64,000 bases of DNA from the NCBI RefSeq assembly GCF_020552705.1, contig NZ_JAJBZG010000001.1, positions 868,001-932,000 on the forward strand. Direction: 5' to 3'. Source of the stretch: Christiangramia sediminis. GTDB taxonomy: Bacteria; Bacteroidota; Bacteroidia; Flavobacteriales; Flavobacteriaceae. A program made the position numbers and the translations under genes. This document shows positions 20,001 to 26,582 of this stretch, piece after piece; positions within the stretch are counted from its first letter, which is position 1, and each line of letters begins with the position of its first letter. Below the pieces are notes generated by a model. It had not been told where the DNA came from, ran no database searches, and worked only from the letters and a program-made list of their open reading frames with translations.

Positions 20001-23000
20001 TAGGTGATATTGAAGTAAATTACACCGAAACATTCTCTGGACTTGATGATGAATGTGCTAATGAGTACATGATCACAAGAATATGGACTGCTACAGATGA
20101 TGCTGAAAATGAGGTTTCTCATACTCAGACAATTACTGTGGTTGACACTACTGCTCCAGAATTTGATCAGGAACTTCCTGAAAGTAATCTGACAGTAGAG
20201 TGTGACGCTGTTCCTGTTGTGGTAACTCTTACCGCTTCAGATAACTGCTCTGGAACTGTAGAAGTTTCTTTTGAAGAACTGATTTCTGATAAAGATTCTG
20301 ACGATGATAACAATTATACAATCACCAGGTCTTATATGGCTGCTGATTGTGCTGGTAATGAAGTTTCCTTTACACAAATAATTACAGTAGAGGATACTAC
20401 TGCACCAGTAATAACTACCTGTCCTGAAGCTGTGACTATATCTTCAGATGACGGATTATGTTCAGCTTCTAATGTAGAATTGGGCATGCCAACTGCTACC
20501 GATAATTGTGATTCAGATCTTACAATCACCAATGACGCGCCGGAAGTATTTCCAATAGGAGAGACTACTGTTAACTGGACCGTCACTGATAAGGCCGGGA
20601 ACATTGCTAGCTGTTCGCAAATTGTTAATGTGGTAGATGATGAAAATCCGGTTGTTGAAGCTATTGACGATATCAATATAAATAGTGATCCTGAAGTTTG
20701 TGGTGCTATCGTGAATTTTGAAACTATTATAGCAACCGATAACTGCGAAATCGACACTATAGAAGTTACTGAAGGATTATCCTCAGGATCTGAGTTCCCT
20801 GTAGGTACTACCACAGTAAGTATTACTGTTACAGATGTGTCTGGGAACACAACTACTACTAGCTTTGATGTAAATGTTACAGATAACGAAGCTCCTGAGA
20901 TTAGCTGTCCGTCAAATATGACAGTTGATACTGAAACTGGTGTTTCTTATGCTACTGTAGATTTTGATAATGCAACTGCAACCGATAACTGTAAAGTAAC
21001 TGTTGAGCAAACTGCAGGACCTGTATCAGGATCTCAGTTTGAAATTGGAACTACCACGATCACTTTCACTGCGACAGATGACGCTGGAAATACTTCAGAA
21101 TGTAGCTTTACAATTACTGTAGAGGATAATGAAGATCCAACGATCACTTGTCCAGCCGACATAGATCTAACAAATGATGCCGGAGTTTGTGGAGCAGTTG
21201 TTGAATTTACAATTCCAGAATTCTCAGATAATTCAGGTTTCGCTACTATCGAGCAAACTGCCGGACTAGAACCTGGTGAGGTGTTCCCGGTTGGAATTAC
21301 TACCGTTTCTTATACGGTAACAGATGAAGCTGGAAATTCTGCGAGCTGTAGCTTTGATGTTACAGTGACAGATAATGAAGCTCCTGTTCTTGAAGAGATG
21401 AATGATATTACCATGAATAATGATAATGGTGTTTGTGGAGCTGTAATTGAATTTGCAAGTGTAGCAGCAACTGATAATTGCGAAATTGAATCAGTAGTAA
21501 TTACTGAAGGTTTTGAATCTGGTTCAGAATTCCCTGTTGGAACTACTACCGTGACTTATACTGTTACCGATATCAATGGTAACGTTTCTACGGAAAGCTT
21601 TACAGTAACTGTAAATGATAACGAAGATCCAGTAATTAGCTGTCCGGTAAGTATGACCGTAAGCACTGAAACTGGTGTTTCTTATGCCACTGTAGATTTT
21701 GATAATGCAACTGCAACCGACAACTGCGAGGTAAGTGTTGAACAAACTGGCGGACCTGTTTCAGGATCACAGTTCGAGATTGGAACAACTACCGTAACAT
21801 TTACTGCAACCGATGCTGCCGGAAATACTACTGAATGTAGCTTTACTGTTACAGTAGAAGATAACGAAGATCCAACGATCTCCTGCCCTTCTGATATTTC
21901 TCAGAATGTAGATGCAGGTATCTGTGGAGCTGCAGTGACTTTTGAAACTCCAGAAGGATTAGATAATTCAGGAAATGTAACTATTGAGCAAACAGCAGGT
22001 TTAGGATCTGGAGAAGTATTCCCGGTTGGAACCACTACAGTTACTTTTACTGCAACAGATGCAGCTGGAAACTCAGTAGACTGTAGCTTCACTGTTACAG
22101 TTGCTGACGATGAGGCTCCGGAAATTGAAGATATGGACAACATCACTTTAAATACTGAAGACGGTATTTGTGGAGCTGTTGCAAACTTCAATACTCCTGG
22201 TGCTACCGATAATTGTGAAATAGAAAACGTAGAACTTACTGAAGGTTTAGAGCCAGGAAGTGTATTCCCGGTTGGAACTACTACAGTAACTTATACTGCT
22301 ACCGATAATAATGGAAATACAGCAACATCTTCTTTTACAGTAACTGTAAATGATAATGAGGCTCCAGCAATCGAGTGCCCTGAAAGTATAACAGTAAATG
22401 TTGACAATGGTGTAACTGGCGTAGTTGTAAACTATGATGCGGTAACTACTACAGACAATTGCGAAGGCACTACTATTAAATTAACTTCAGGAATTGCTTC
22501 AGGAGAAGAGTTCCCGGTGGGAGAAACAACGGTAACTTATACGGTAACCGATGCATCTGGAAATTCAACTACTTGTAGCTTTACTGTTATCGTAAATGAA
22601 AATAATCCGGCACCACCAGCAGGACCAACTGTAGAGATTACACCTGCAACTTGTAGCAATCCAACAGGAACTATAACTGTAGTGGATGCACAGGATGGCC
22701 TTTCTTACAGTATAGATGGTGAGAACTATCAAACTGAAGGGGTATTCGCAGATCTTGCACCGGGAACTTATGATGTAGTTGCCCAGGATGAGTTCGGTCA
22801 ATTATCTGAACTTACTACTGTAGTAATTGAAGATCCTGTAGCTGAAGAGATAGAACTTGTTAATAATGGAGTTGTTGACCTTTGTGTGGATGATTCAGCA
22901 TACGACCTATCTGAATTATTTGTAGGAGACTTCGATGAATCAGGAGTTTGGGTCGATGTTAATAATACCGGCGCTCTTAGCAACGGATTCGTAGATCCAG

Positions 23001-23413
23001 ATTTACTAGCCTTAGGTTCTTACACTTTCGAATATCAGGTTGATGGTAATTGTCCTTCAACTACTACCGTAAGCGTACTTATCAATGATGACTGTGTGGT
23101 CTTGGATTGTAGCATTGAAGACATTAAAAATGGTATTTCTAAAGCGGTAACCCCTAACGGAGATAATAAGAATGACGTCTTCAAGGTAGATCTTGATCTT
23201 GCCTGCGGATTCACTTACAATGTTAAGATATTCAACAGATGGGGTGCAAAAGTGTTCGATGCTCAGAACTACCAGAACAATTGGGATGGTTATTCAGATT
23301 CATCATTCTCAAGCTCTAATCAGCTGCCTTCTGGAACGTACTTCTATATTCTAGAGATAAGAGAAGGTAACTTCGAGCCAATACAAGGATATATTTACTT
23401 AGGAACTAAATAA
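14096..23413 (+). CDS. Giant secreted repeat protein with HYR domains and T9SS type-B C-terminal sorting domain
   Basis: About 3105 residues. The ATG at 14096 is preferred to the TTG at 14072; it gives an extended Sec signal peptide (residues 1-46, hydrophobic FAVILTLSLNSF, cut near VSAQ). A unique N-terminal region (to about 490) follows. Then come eleven 77-aa units (495-1341), a linker, seven units of about 83 aa (1519-2099), nine HYR domains (2100 to about 2835), a linker with a SprB-like segment, and a gliding-associated type-B CTD from about residue 3018 (VTPNGDNKNDVF, IFNRWG, LPSGTYFYIL). The CTD marks export by the type IX system. The likely role is a filamentous surface adhesin or gliding-type protein. 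The PorP/SprF and OmpA genes follow directly. Confidence 0.93.
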   Translation: MIWKTTLPHFSEQKNKAKAKSLYTPFKLMFAVILTLSLNSFQVSAQSVIDVVNPNGGFSIEGDLKANIPVSNVGDWFPGGTGTGGYVFNNNGTPVDPNFSKFVSDIPTAGNNDRFLTGSKADQDPDIWKWSDNNSGAQNKGDLLHAFYHISRDETSGDQWIFVGADRVGNNGTSYIDFTFLQNEIIESDDKSVSFISTGPDAGRTVNDILLTIEYTNGGSNPKFYVYQWKEVSPNVFQYVEIINYTQATTEAYARVNTSENIDSPAGAFGYSSIAQYKFVEGAINLSAILDNLDVCNNDSIGIESIFVKTKNSDSPSADLEDYISPISVDFTIASATISYLNSPVCSDSENIQVTLEGKTGGKFSSTTGLSIDENTGEINVSLSTPGTYTVTYNYTSYTCNKQTTTSVTIIPKPDAPEFSVTQPVCGDTNGVVTISNYDNSLTYTLKNTEDDSEQQLTNASNDVAPGTYVLTVSSNNCNATAASNVVINNAPVMPDAPTGDATQNFCAIDSPTVADLLATGSNIKWYATIDSDNALNDTDTLVNGEDYFATQTGTDCESDTRLKVTVTVDDPAAPTGEATQDFCAIDTPTVADLSAAGTNIKWYAEQGDENALEATTALMANEDYFATQTIDGCESDEYLQVTADIADPAAPTGEATQDFCAIDTPTVDDLSATGTNIKWYAEQGDENALEATTALMDNEDYFATQTIDGCESDEYLQVTVDIADPAAPTGEATQDFCAIDTPTVADLSATGTNIKWYAEQGDENALEATTALMDNEDYFATQTIDGCESDEYLQVTVDIADPAAPTGEATQDFCAIDTPTVADLSATGTNIKWYAEQGDENALEATTALIDNEDYFATQTIDGCESDEYLQVTVDIADPAAPTGEATQDFCAIDTPTIADLSATGTNIKWYAEQGDENALEATTALMDNEDYFATQTIDGCESDEYLQVTVDIADPAAPTGEATQDFCAIDTPTVADLSATGTNIKWYAEQGDENALEATTALMDNEDYFATQTIDGCESDEYLQVTVDIADPAAPTGEATQDFCAIDTPTVADLSATGTNIKWYAEQGDENALEATTALMDNEDYFATQTIDGCESDEYLQVTVEIADPAAPTGEATQDFCAIDTPTVADLSATGTNIKWYAEQGDENALEATTALMDNEDYFATQTIDGCESDEYLQVTVEIADPAAPTGEATQDFCAIDTPTVADLSATGTNIKWYAEQGDENALEATTALMDNEDYFATQTIDGCESDEYLQVTVEIADPAAPTGETVQTFCFDSGATVADLSPNGNNIIWYANDATDTPLLSTETLLNEEDYYASQIVNGCESDERLMVVVEILPEITLSAETTSVTCNGEADGEITVTSDTNVTFEIFQGTENVTSQNGSLSAGFYTIVGSLASTQTDIVCTNEIVVEIKVLDNIDPEITVPESLTLEVCTPEEITADNARFPLDTDGSDDIKENFEASGYSASDDQELVSLTYTDDIQDNGNCFPVIIRTFYATDNCGGQSSDSITIKLEDNTNPTFNETLPSASLTVECDNIPDALELTAIDNCSGEIEVLYTETFEGKDDDCANEYTIIRTWSAEDCSGNDISFTQTITVEDTVAPEFDQETLPTAEITAECDNIPAAATLTATDSCAGVLEVTYTEEFNGQDDECANEYTIIRTWFAEDCAGNELEYVQTITVEDTIAPEFDQETLPKAEITIECDNIPAAATLTATDSCAGVLEVTYTEEFNGQDDECTNEYTIIRTWFTEDCAGNELEYVQTITVEDTVAPEFDQETLPTAEITVECDNIPAAATLTATDNCAGDLEVTYTEEITGQDDECANEYTIIRTWFAEDCAGNELEYVQTITVEDTVAPEFNEAIPADMSMECENLPEIPTITATDNCAENVEVEFSEISTKENETDKEYTVTRTWSASDCAGNEISGSQVITIQNTGAPSFNENLPADLTVECDAVPTAPVITATDGCVGDIEVNYTETFSGLDDECANEYMITRIWTATDDAENEVSHTQTITVVDTTAPEFDQELPESNLTVECDAVPVVVTLTASDNCSGTVEVSFEELISDKDSDDDNNYTITRSYMAADCAGNEVSFTQIITVEDTTAPVITTCPEAVTISSDDGLCSASNVELGMPTATDNCDSDLTITNDAPEVFPIGETTVNWTVTDKAGNIASCSQIVNVVDDENPVVEAIDDININSDPEVCGAIVNFETIIATDNCEIDTIEVTEGLSSGSEFPVGTTTVSITVTDVSGNTTTTSFDVNVTDNEAPEISCPSNMTVDTETGVSYATVDFDNATATDNCKVTVEQTAGPVSGSQFEIGTTTITFTATDDAGNTSECSFTITVEDNEDPTITCPADIDLTNDAGVCGAVVEFTIPEFSDNSGFATIEQTAGLEPGEVFPVGITTVSYTVTDEAGNSASCSFDVTVTDNEAPVLEEMNDITMNNDNGVCGAVIEFASVAATDNCEIESVVITEGFESGSEFPVGTTTVTYTVTDINGNVSTESFTVTVNDNEDPVISCPVSMTVSTETGVSYATVDFDNATATDNCEVSVEQTGGPVSGSQFEIGTTTVTFTATDAAGNTTECSFTVTVEDNEDPTISCPSDISQNVDAGICGAAVTFETPEGLDNSGNVTIEQTAGLGSGEVFPVGTTTVTFTATDAAGNSVDCSFTVTVADDEAPEIEDMDNITLNTEDGICGAVANFNTPGATDNCEIENVELTEGLEPGSVFPVGTTTVTYTATDNNGNTATSSFTVTVNDNEAPAIECPESITVNVDNGVTGVVVNYDAVTTTDNCEGTTIKLTSGIASGEEFPVGETTVTYTVTDASGNSTTCSFTVIVNENNPAPPAGPTVEITPATCSNPTGTITVVDAQDGLSYSIDGENYQTEGVFADLAPGTYDVVAQDEFGQLSELTTVVIEDPVAEEIELVNNGVVDLCVDDSAYDLSELFVGDFDESGVWVDVNNTGALSNGFVDPDLLALGSYTFEYQVDGNCPSTTTVSVLINDDCVVLDCSIEDIKNGISKAVTPNGDNKNDVFKVDLDLACGFTYNVKIFNRWGAKVFDAQNYQNNWDGYSDSSFSSSNQLPSGTYFYILEIREGNFEPIQGYIYLGTK
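15578..18118 (+). repeat. Eleven tandem 231-bp (77-aa) units, nine of them nearly identical
   Basis: Each unit opens with PAAPTGEATQDFCAID, has the central IKWYAEQGDENAL and ends with GCESDEYLQVTV. Units 2-10 (15809-17887) differ by only a few residues and bases; units 1 and 11 are diverged edge copies. All keep the exact 231-bp period. Each unit has two Cys, suggesting one disulphide per Ig-like domain. The near identity at the DNA level implies recent expansion or gene conversion and makes copy number likely to vary. Confidence 0.95.
18650..20392 (+). repeat. Seven tandem units of 81-84 aa, cysteine-containing, beta-sandwich-like
   Basis: Units share the pattern AP.F.......L..ECDNIP.......TATDNCAG...V.YTE....DDECANEYTI.RTW.A.DCAGNE....QTITVED. 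Copies 2-4 are almost identical, while copies 1 and 5-7 have diverged. Each has about four Cys. They join directly to the HYR block and look like a related domain type seen in other Bacteroidota surface proteins. Confidence 0.9.
20393..22600 (+). repeat. Nine HYR domains arranged with a 735-bp three-domain super-repeat
   Basis: Each domain of about 81-82 aa has the HYR pattern: a start of D.E.P.I.CP, a central ATDNC, a FPVGTTTVTYTATD core and a final GN....SF.VTV. Domains 2, 5 and 8 resemble each other most, as do 3 and 6, and 4 and 7. Their starts at 20636, 21371 and 22106 are 735 bases apart, showing that three domains were duplicated as a block. Confidence 0.9.
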
Positions 23414-23425
23414 AAAAGGGAAACC

Positions 23426-24322
23426 ATGAAAAAAGTTTATTTTATAATATTAATTCTGTTTGTTGCAGCCCCCGGATTTTCGCAACAGCTCCCTCAGTTT
23501 ACGCAGTATATGTATAATACGGTCTCCATTAACCCTGCTTATGCAGGTAGTAGAGACGGGTTTTCCATAACAGCTCTTAACAGGAACCAATGGGCTGGTG
23601 TAGATGGAGCTCCGGTAACTCAAACCCTATCTGTCAATTCTCCTTTGGGAAATGATAAAATTGGTTTAGGTCTGTCGGTAATTAATGATAAAATTGGTGA
23701 TGAAAATACCACTTTTGTTTACGGAGACTTCTCATACAGAGTAGATCTAAGTGCAGATCTTACCTTAAGACTTGGATTAAAAGCAGGAGCATATTACTAC
23801 GGACTGGATGATCCAACTTTAGGTGACGATCCTTTCTTTGCAGACAACTTCAACCGATGGACTCCTAATTTTGGAGCAGGTGCATACCTCTCCTCTCAAA
23901 ACTGGTATCTAGGATTCTCAGCACCAAAACTGATCAATAAAGATAATAACCGGGCTGAAGAATTCAGAGCGCTGGAACAGGTTCATTATTACCTTACTTC
24001 TGGTTATGTTTTTGACCTGAGTGACAATTTAAAGCTGAGACCTTCTACACTGGTAAAAGCGACAAATGGTGCTCCGCTTTCAGTAGACCTTACCGCTACA
24101 GCGATATTTGACGAAAAGTTCTATCTAGGTGCAAACTACCGTATTGATGATGCCATTGGAGCATTTCTGGACGTTCAGTTATTTCCAGGTTTTAGGGCTG
24201 GATACGCGTATGAGTATTCTATTTCAGACATACAACCTTATACTTCCGGATCTCATGAATTCCTGTTGATCTATGAATTCAGATTTAAGAATACCAGGTA
24301 CAAATCACCCCGTTTCTTTTAA
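23426..24322 (+). CDS. PorP/SprF family type IX secretion system membrane protein
   Basis: A 298-residue outer-membrane beta-barrel with a signal peptide (residues 1-19, ending GFSQQ). Family hallmarks are QLPQFTQYMYNTVSINPAYAGSRDG at the mature N-terminus, ALNRNQWAG, and the C-terminal strand ending in Phe. PorP/SprF proteins anchor or help deliver particular T9SS substrates at the surface; SprF of Flavobacterium johnsoniae is needed for the SprB adhesin. It lies 12 bases after the giant type-B CTD gene, so it is probably the dedicated partner of that protein. Confidence 0.93.
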   Translation: MKKVYFIILILFVAAPGFSQQLPQFTQYMYNTVSINPAYAGSRDGFSITALNRNQWAGVDGAPVTQTLSVNSPLGNDKIGLGLSVINDKIGDENTTFVYGDFSYRVDLSADLTLRLGLKAGAYYYGLDDPTLGDDPFFADNFNRWTPNFGAGAYLSSQNWYLGFSAPKLINKDNNRAEEFRALEQVHYYLTSGYVFDLSDNLKLRPSTLVKATNGAPLSVDLTATAIFDEKFYLGANYRIDDAIGAFLDVQLFPGFRAGYAYEYSISDIQPYTSGSHEFLLIYEFRFKNTRYKSPRFF

Positions 24323-24339
24323 CTTAAAGCCTGATGATT

Positions 24340-26202
24340 ATGAAAAATTTTTACTCTTTATTTTTAATACTTCTCTCCTGCTCGCTTAGCGTCCAGGCAC
24401 AGAGTGGAAAACAAAAAAAAGCAGATAGGCTTTACAAAGATTTTGCTTATCTGGAAGCAACCGATGTTTACAAGGAGCTTATTGAAAAAGAATATAATGT
24501 CACTTATAATTCAACAAAATTAGGCGATACTTATATGATGTTGAGAAGCCCGGAAAATGCGGTTTTTTATTACGGTGACGTTATTGAAGACACTGCCATC
24601 TCGCCGGAATATTATTATAAATATGCCCAGGCTCTACGTGGAGTTAAAAGATATGATGAATCCAGACAATGGCTAAGAAAATATCTTGAAAACGGAAGTG
24701 GATCTGAAGAAATTCAGAAGATGCTCAACAAAGATGAGTATAAAAGTAAAGCCACTTATAAGCTTCAAAGTGCCGACTTCAATACCGAAGTAAGCGATTT
24801 TGGAGTATTTGTAAAGGACGACCAGGTTTATTTCGTTTCGGCAAGAGCTCAGGATGAAAAAGTGAAGGATAAAACATATAGCTGGAATGGCGAACCATTT
24901 CTAGATATTTATGTTTTAGACAAAGCTTCCGGAAACATCACCCCTATTGGCGGAGACATCAATACGAAATTACATGACGGGCCGGCTGTTATAAGTCCAG
25001 ACGGGAATACGATTTATTTCACAAGGAATAACTACCTGGAGAATAAAGAAGGAAAAAGAGACAAAGACAAAACCAATCATTTAAAATTATATTCCGCTAC
25101 GAATTCTGGAAATGGATGGGCTGAAGTTAAAGAGCTTGGATTTAATAGTAACGAATATTCTGTAGGACATCCTTCCCTGTCCTCTGATGGAAAGACACTT
25201 TATTTTACATCAGATATGCCTAATGGTTTAGGCGGAACAGATATCTATAAAGCTTCAATAGATGAAAATGGAAACCTGGGGACAACTGAAAATTTAGGCG
25301 AACCCGTGAATACAGAATTTGATGAGACCTTCCCTTTCATGGATACCGACGGAACTTTATATTTTTCCTCCAATGGTCATGCTGGCTTAGGATTATTCGA
25401 TATTTTCAAAATGACTGAAGAAGATGGAGTTGAAAATCTTGGTGAGCCCGTAAATAGCAATATGGATGATTTTGCCTATTTCCAGGTATCAGAATCCAGA
25501 GAGGGATATATATCTACCAACCGCGGTGGCGGAAGTGATGATATTTTTATCTTCAATAAACTAAATCCTCTTATTGTAAAAGGTCAGGTGACAGATGCTG
25601 TAAATGGTAATCCTATTTCAGCCGCAACCGTTCGACTTATGGATGAGAATGGAGACCAGATGGCTTTTCTTGAAACCGATGAAGAAGGAAATTATGAAAC
25701 AGAGATTGCAAGAGATAAAAGATTTCCAGTTGAGGCTAAAGAAATAGAATATGAAACTTTTGAAGGTGAAATCAACACGATGGATTCTGATGAAAAAGAT
25801 GAGATCACCTACGATATTCAACTTAACCCAGTGAAGGATGTAGAATATCTTGCTGAAATTGACAATATCTATTTCGACTTTGATAAATCGAATATCAGAC
25901 CTGATGCTGCAACAGAATTAGATAAACTGGTTGATCTTATGCAAAATGAATATCCAGATCTTGTAATTGAAATAGGTGCTCATACAGATCGAAGAGGAAG
26001 CAATGCGTATAATGAAAAGCTTGCGGAAAGAAGAGCCAAATCAACATATGATTACCTAATATCAAAAGGAATAGCTGAGGATAGAATTATAGAATATAAA
26101 GGCTACGGCGAGACTAAACCGGCTATAAACTGTGATCGTTGTTCTGAACAGGATCACCAGTTGAACAGAAGATCTATGTTTAGCGTAGTGAAAATGGAAT
26201 AA
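24340..26202 (+). CDS. PorE-like OmpA family protein (TPR, PD40 propeller, CarboxypepD_reg-like, OmpA domains)
   Basis: About 620 residues. The second ATG, at 24340 (MKNFYSLFLILLS), gives a better signal peptide than that at 24334. After cleavage near VQAQS there is a TPR-like helical part (to about 130). A PD40 beta-propeller region (about 150-410) follows, with repeats such as GPAVISPDGNTIYFTRN, HPSLSSDGKTLYFTSD and DGTLYFSSNGH. A carboxypeptidase-regulatory-like beta-sandwich (about 412-500) comes next, then a C-terminal OmpA domain (DNIYFDFDKSNIRPDA, GAHTDRRGS) that binds peptidoglycan. This order matches PorE of the T9SS, so it probably ties the outer-membrane complex to the cell wall. 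Confidence 0.9.
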   Translation: MKNFYSLFLILLSCSLSVQAQSGKQKKADRLYKDFAYLEATDVYKELIEKEYNVTYNSTKLGDTYMMLRSPENAVFYYGDVIEDTAISPEYYYKYAQALRGVKRYDESRQWLRKYLENGSGSEEIQKMLNKDEYKSKATYKLQSADFNTEVSDFGVFVKDDQVYFVSARAQDEKVKDKTYSWNGEPFLDIYVLDKASGNITPIGGDINTKLHDGPAVISPDGNTIYFTRNNYLENKEGKRDKDKTNHLKLYSATNSGNGWAEVKELGFNSNEYSVGHPSLSSDGKTLYFTSDMPNGLGGTDIYKASIDENGNLGTTENLGEPVNTEFDETFPFMDTDGTLYFSSNGHAGLGLFDIFKMTEEDGVENLGEPVNSNMDDFAYFQVSESREGYISTNRGGGSDDIFIFNKLNPLIVKGQVTDAVNGNPISAATVRLMDENGDQMAFLETDEEGNYETEIARDKRFPVEAKEIEYETFEGEINTMDSDEKDEITYDIQLNPVKDVEYLAEIDNIYFDFDKSNIRPDAATELDKLVDLMQNEYPDLVIEIGAHTDRRGSNAYNEKLAERRAKSTYDYLISKGIAEDRIIEYKGYGETKPAINCDRCSEQDHQLNRRSMFSVVKME

Positions 26203-26217
26203 ATTTCTAACTAACCT

Positions 26218-26446
26218 GAAGGAAAGAGGCGTTCTGGATTTATCGCTGTCTCCCCCCTATAACGAAGCGTTTAGCGCGGATGTGGACAGAATTATTCAGA
26301 TAGCCTCTTTCTATTTGCACACCATACAACCAAGATCGATGACGGGGTAATTACTATAAATAAAGTAGTTATTAAGATAATTCGAATCGAACCCCCAACA
26401 GATCGATTTTAAGAAAAAGGTTCAGCCTCTAGCCTGAACCTTTTTT
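26218..26446 (+). other. Candidate structured non-coding RNA ending in an intrinsic terminator
   Basis: Non-coding gap with nested inverted repeats. GAAAGAGGC (26222-26230) pairs with GCCTCTTTC (26303-26311). ATCGAT (26335-26340) pairs with ATCGAT (26402-26407). GGGG (26344-26347) pairs with CCCC (about 26392-26396). TAATTACTA (26348-26356) pairs with TAGTTATTA (26366-26374) apart from one T-T mismatch. It ends at a strong terminator. The stretch at 26218-26345 is clearly GC-richer than its surroundings. It may be a small RNA or a leftover of a lost gene. It matches no RNA family that I recognise. Confidence 0.35.
26413..26446 (+). terminator. Intrinsic terminator (copy 1 of a shared hairpin)
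   Basis: AAAAAGGTTCAG and CTGAACCTTTTTT form a perfect stem around the loop CCTCTAGC, followed by a T run. The loop and stem core TCAGCCTCTAGCCTGAACC recur exactly at 28258-28296. Confidence 0.88.
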
Positions 26447-26582
26447 GATTTTATTACGTAAATATTATCAGTTTCCAATCCCATAGTAAGTCAGAAGCCC
26501 TCTTAACACTTTATGGCATAATTCCTGAACTATATAGAGAAATTGGAAAGAACCGGCAAATTATCTGCTGAAAATCAAATAT

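Noticed and set aside
20332-20850. A 172-codon open frame on the minus strand
   Set aside because: Antisense shadow of the repetitive HYR coding region, with Ser/Thr/Val-rich low-complexity translation and no start context.
26380-26400. A tRNA T-loop-like GGGTTCGATTC on the minus strand
   Set aside because: The T stem does not pair beyond one base and no acceptor, D or anticodon arms are present.
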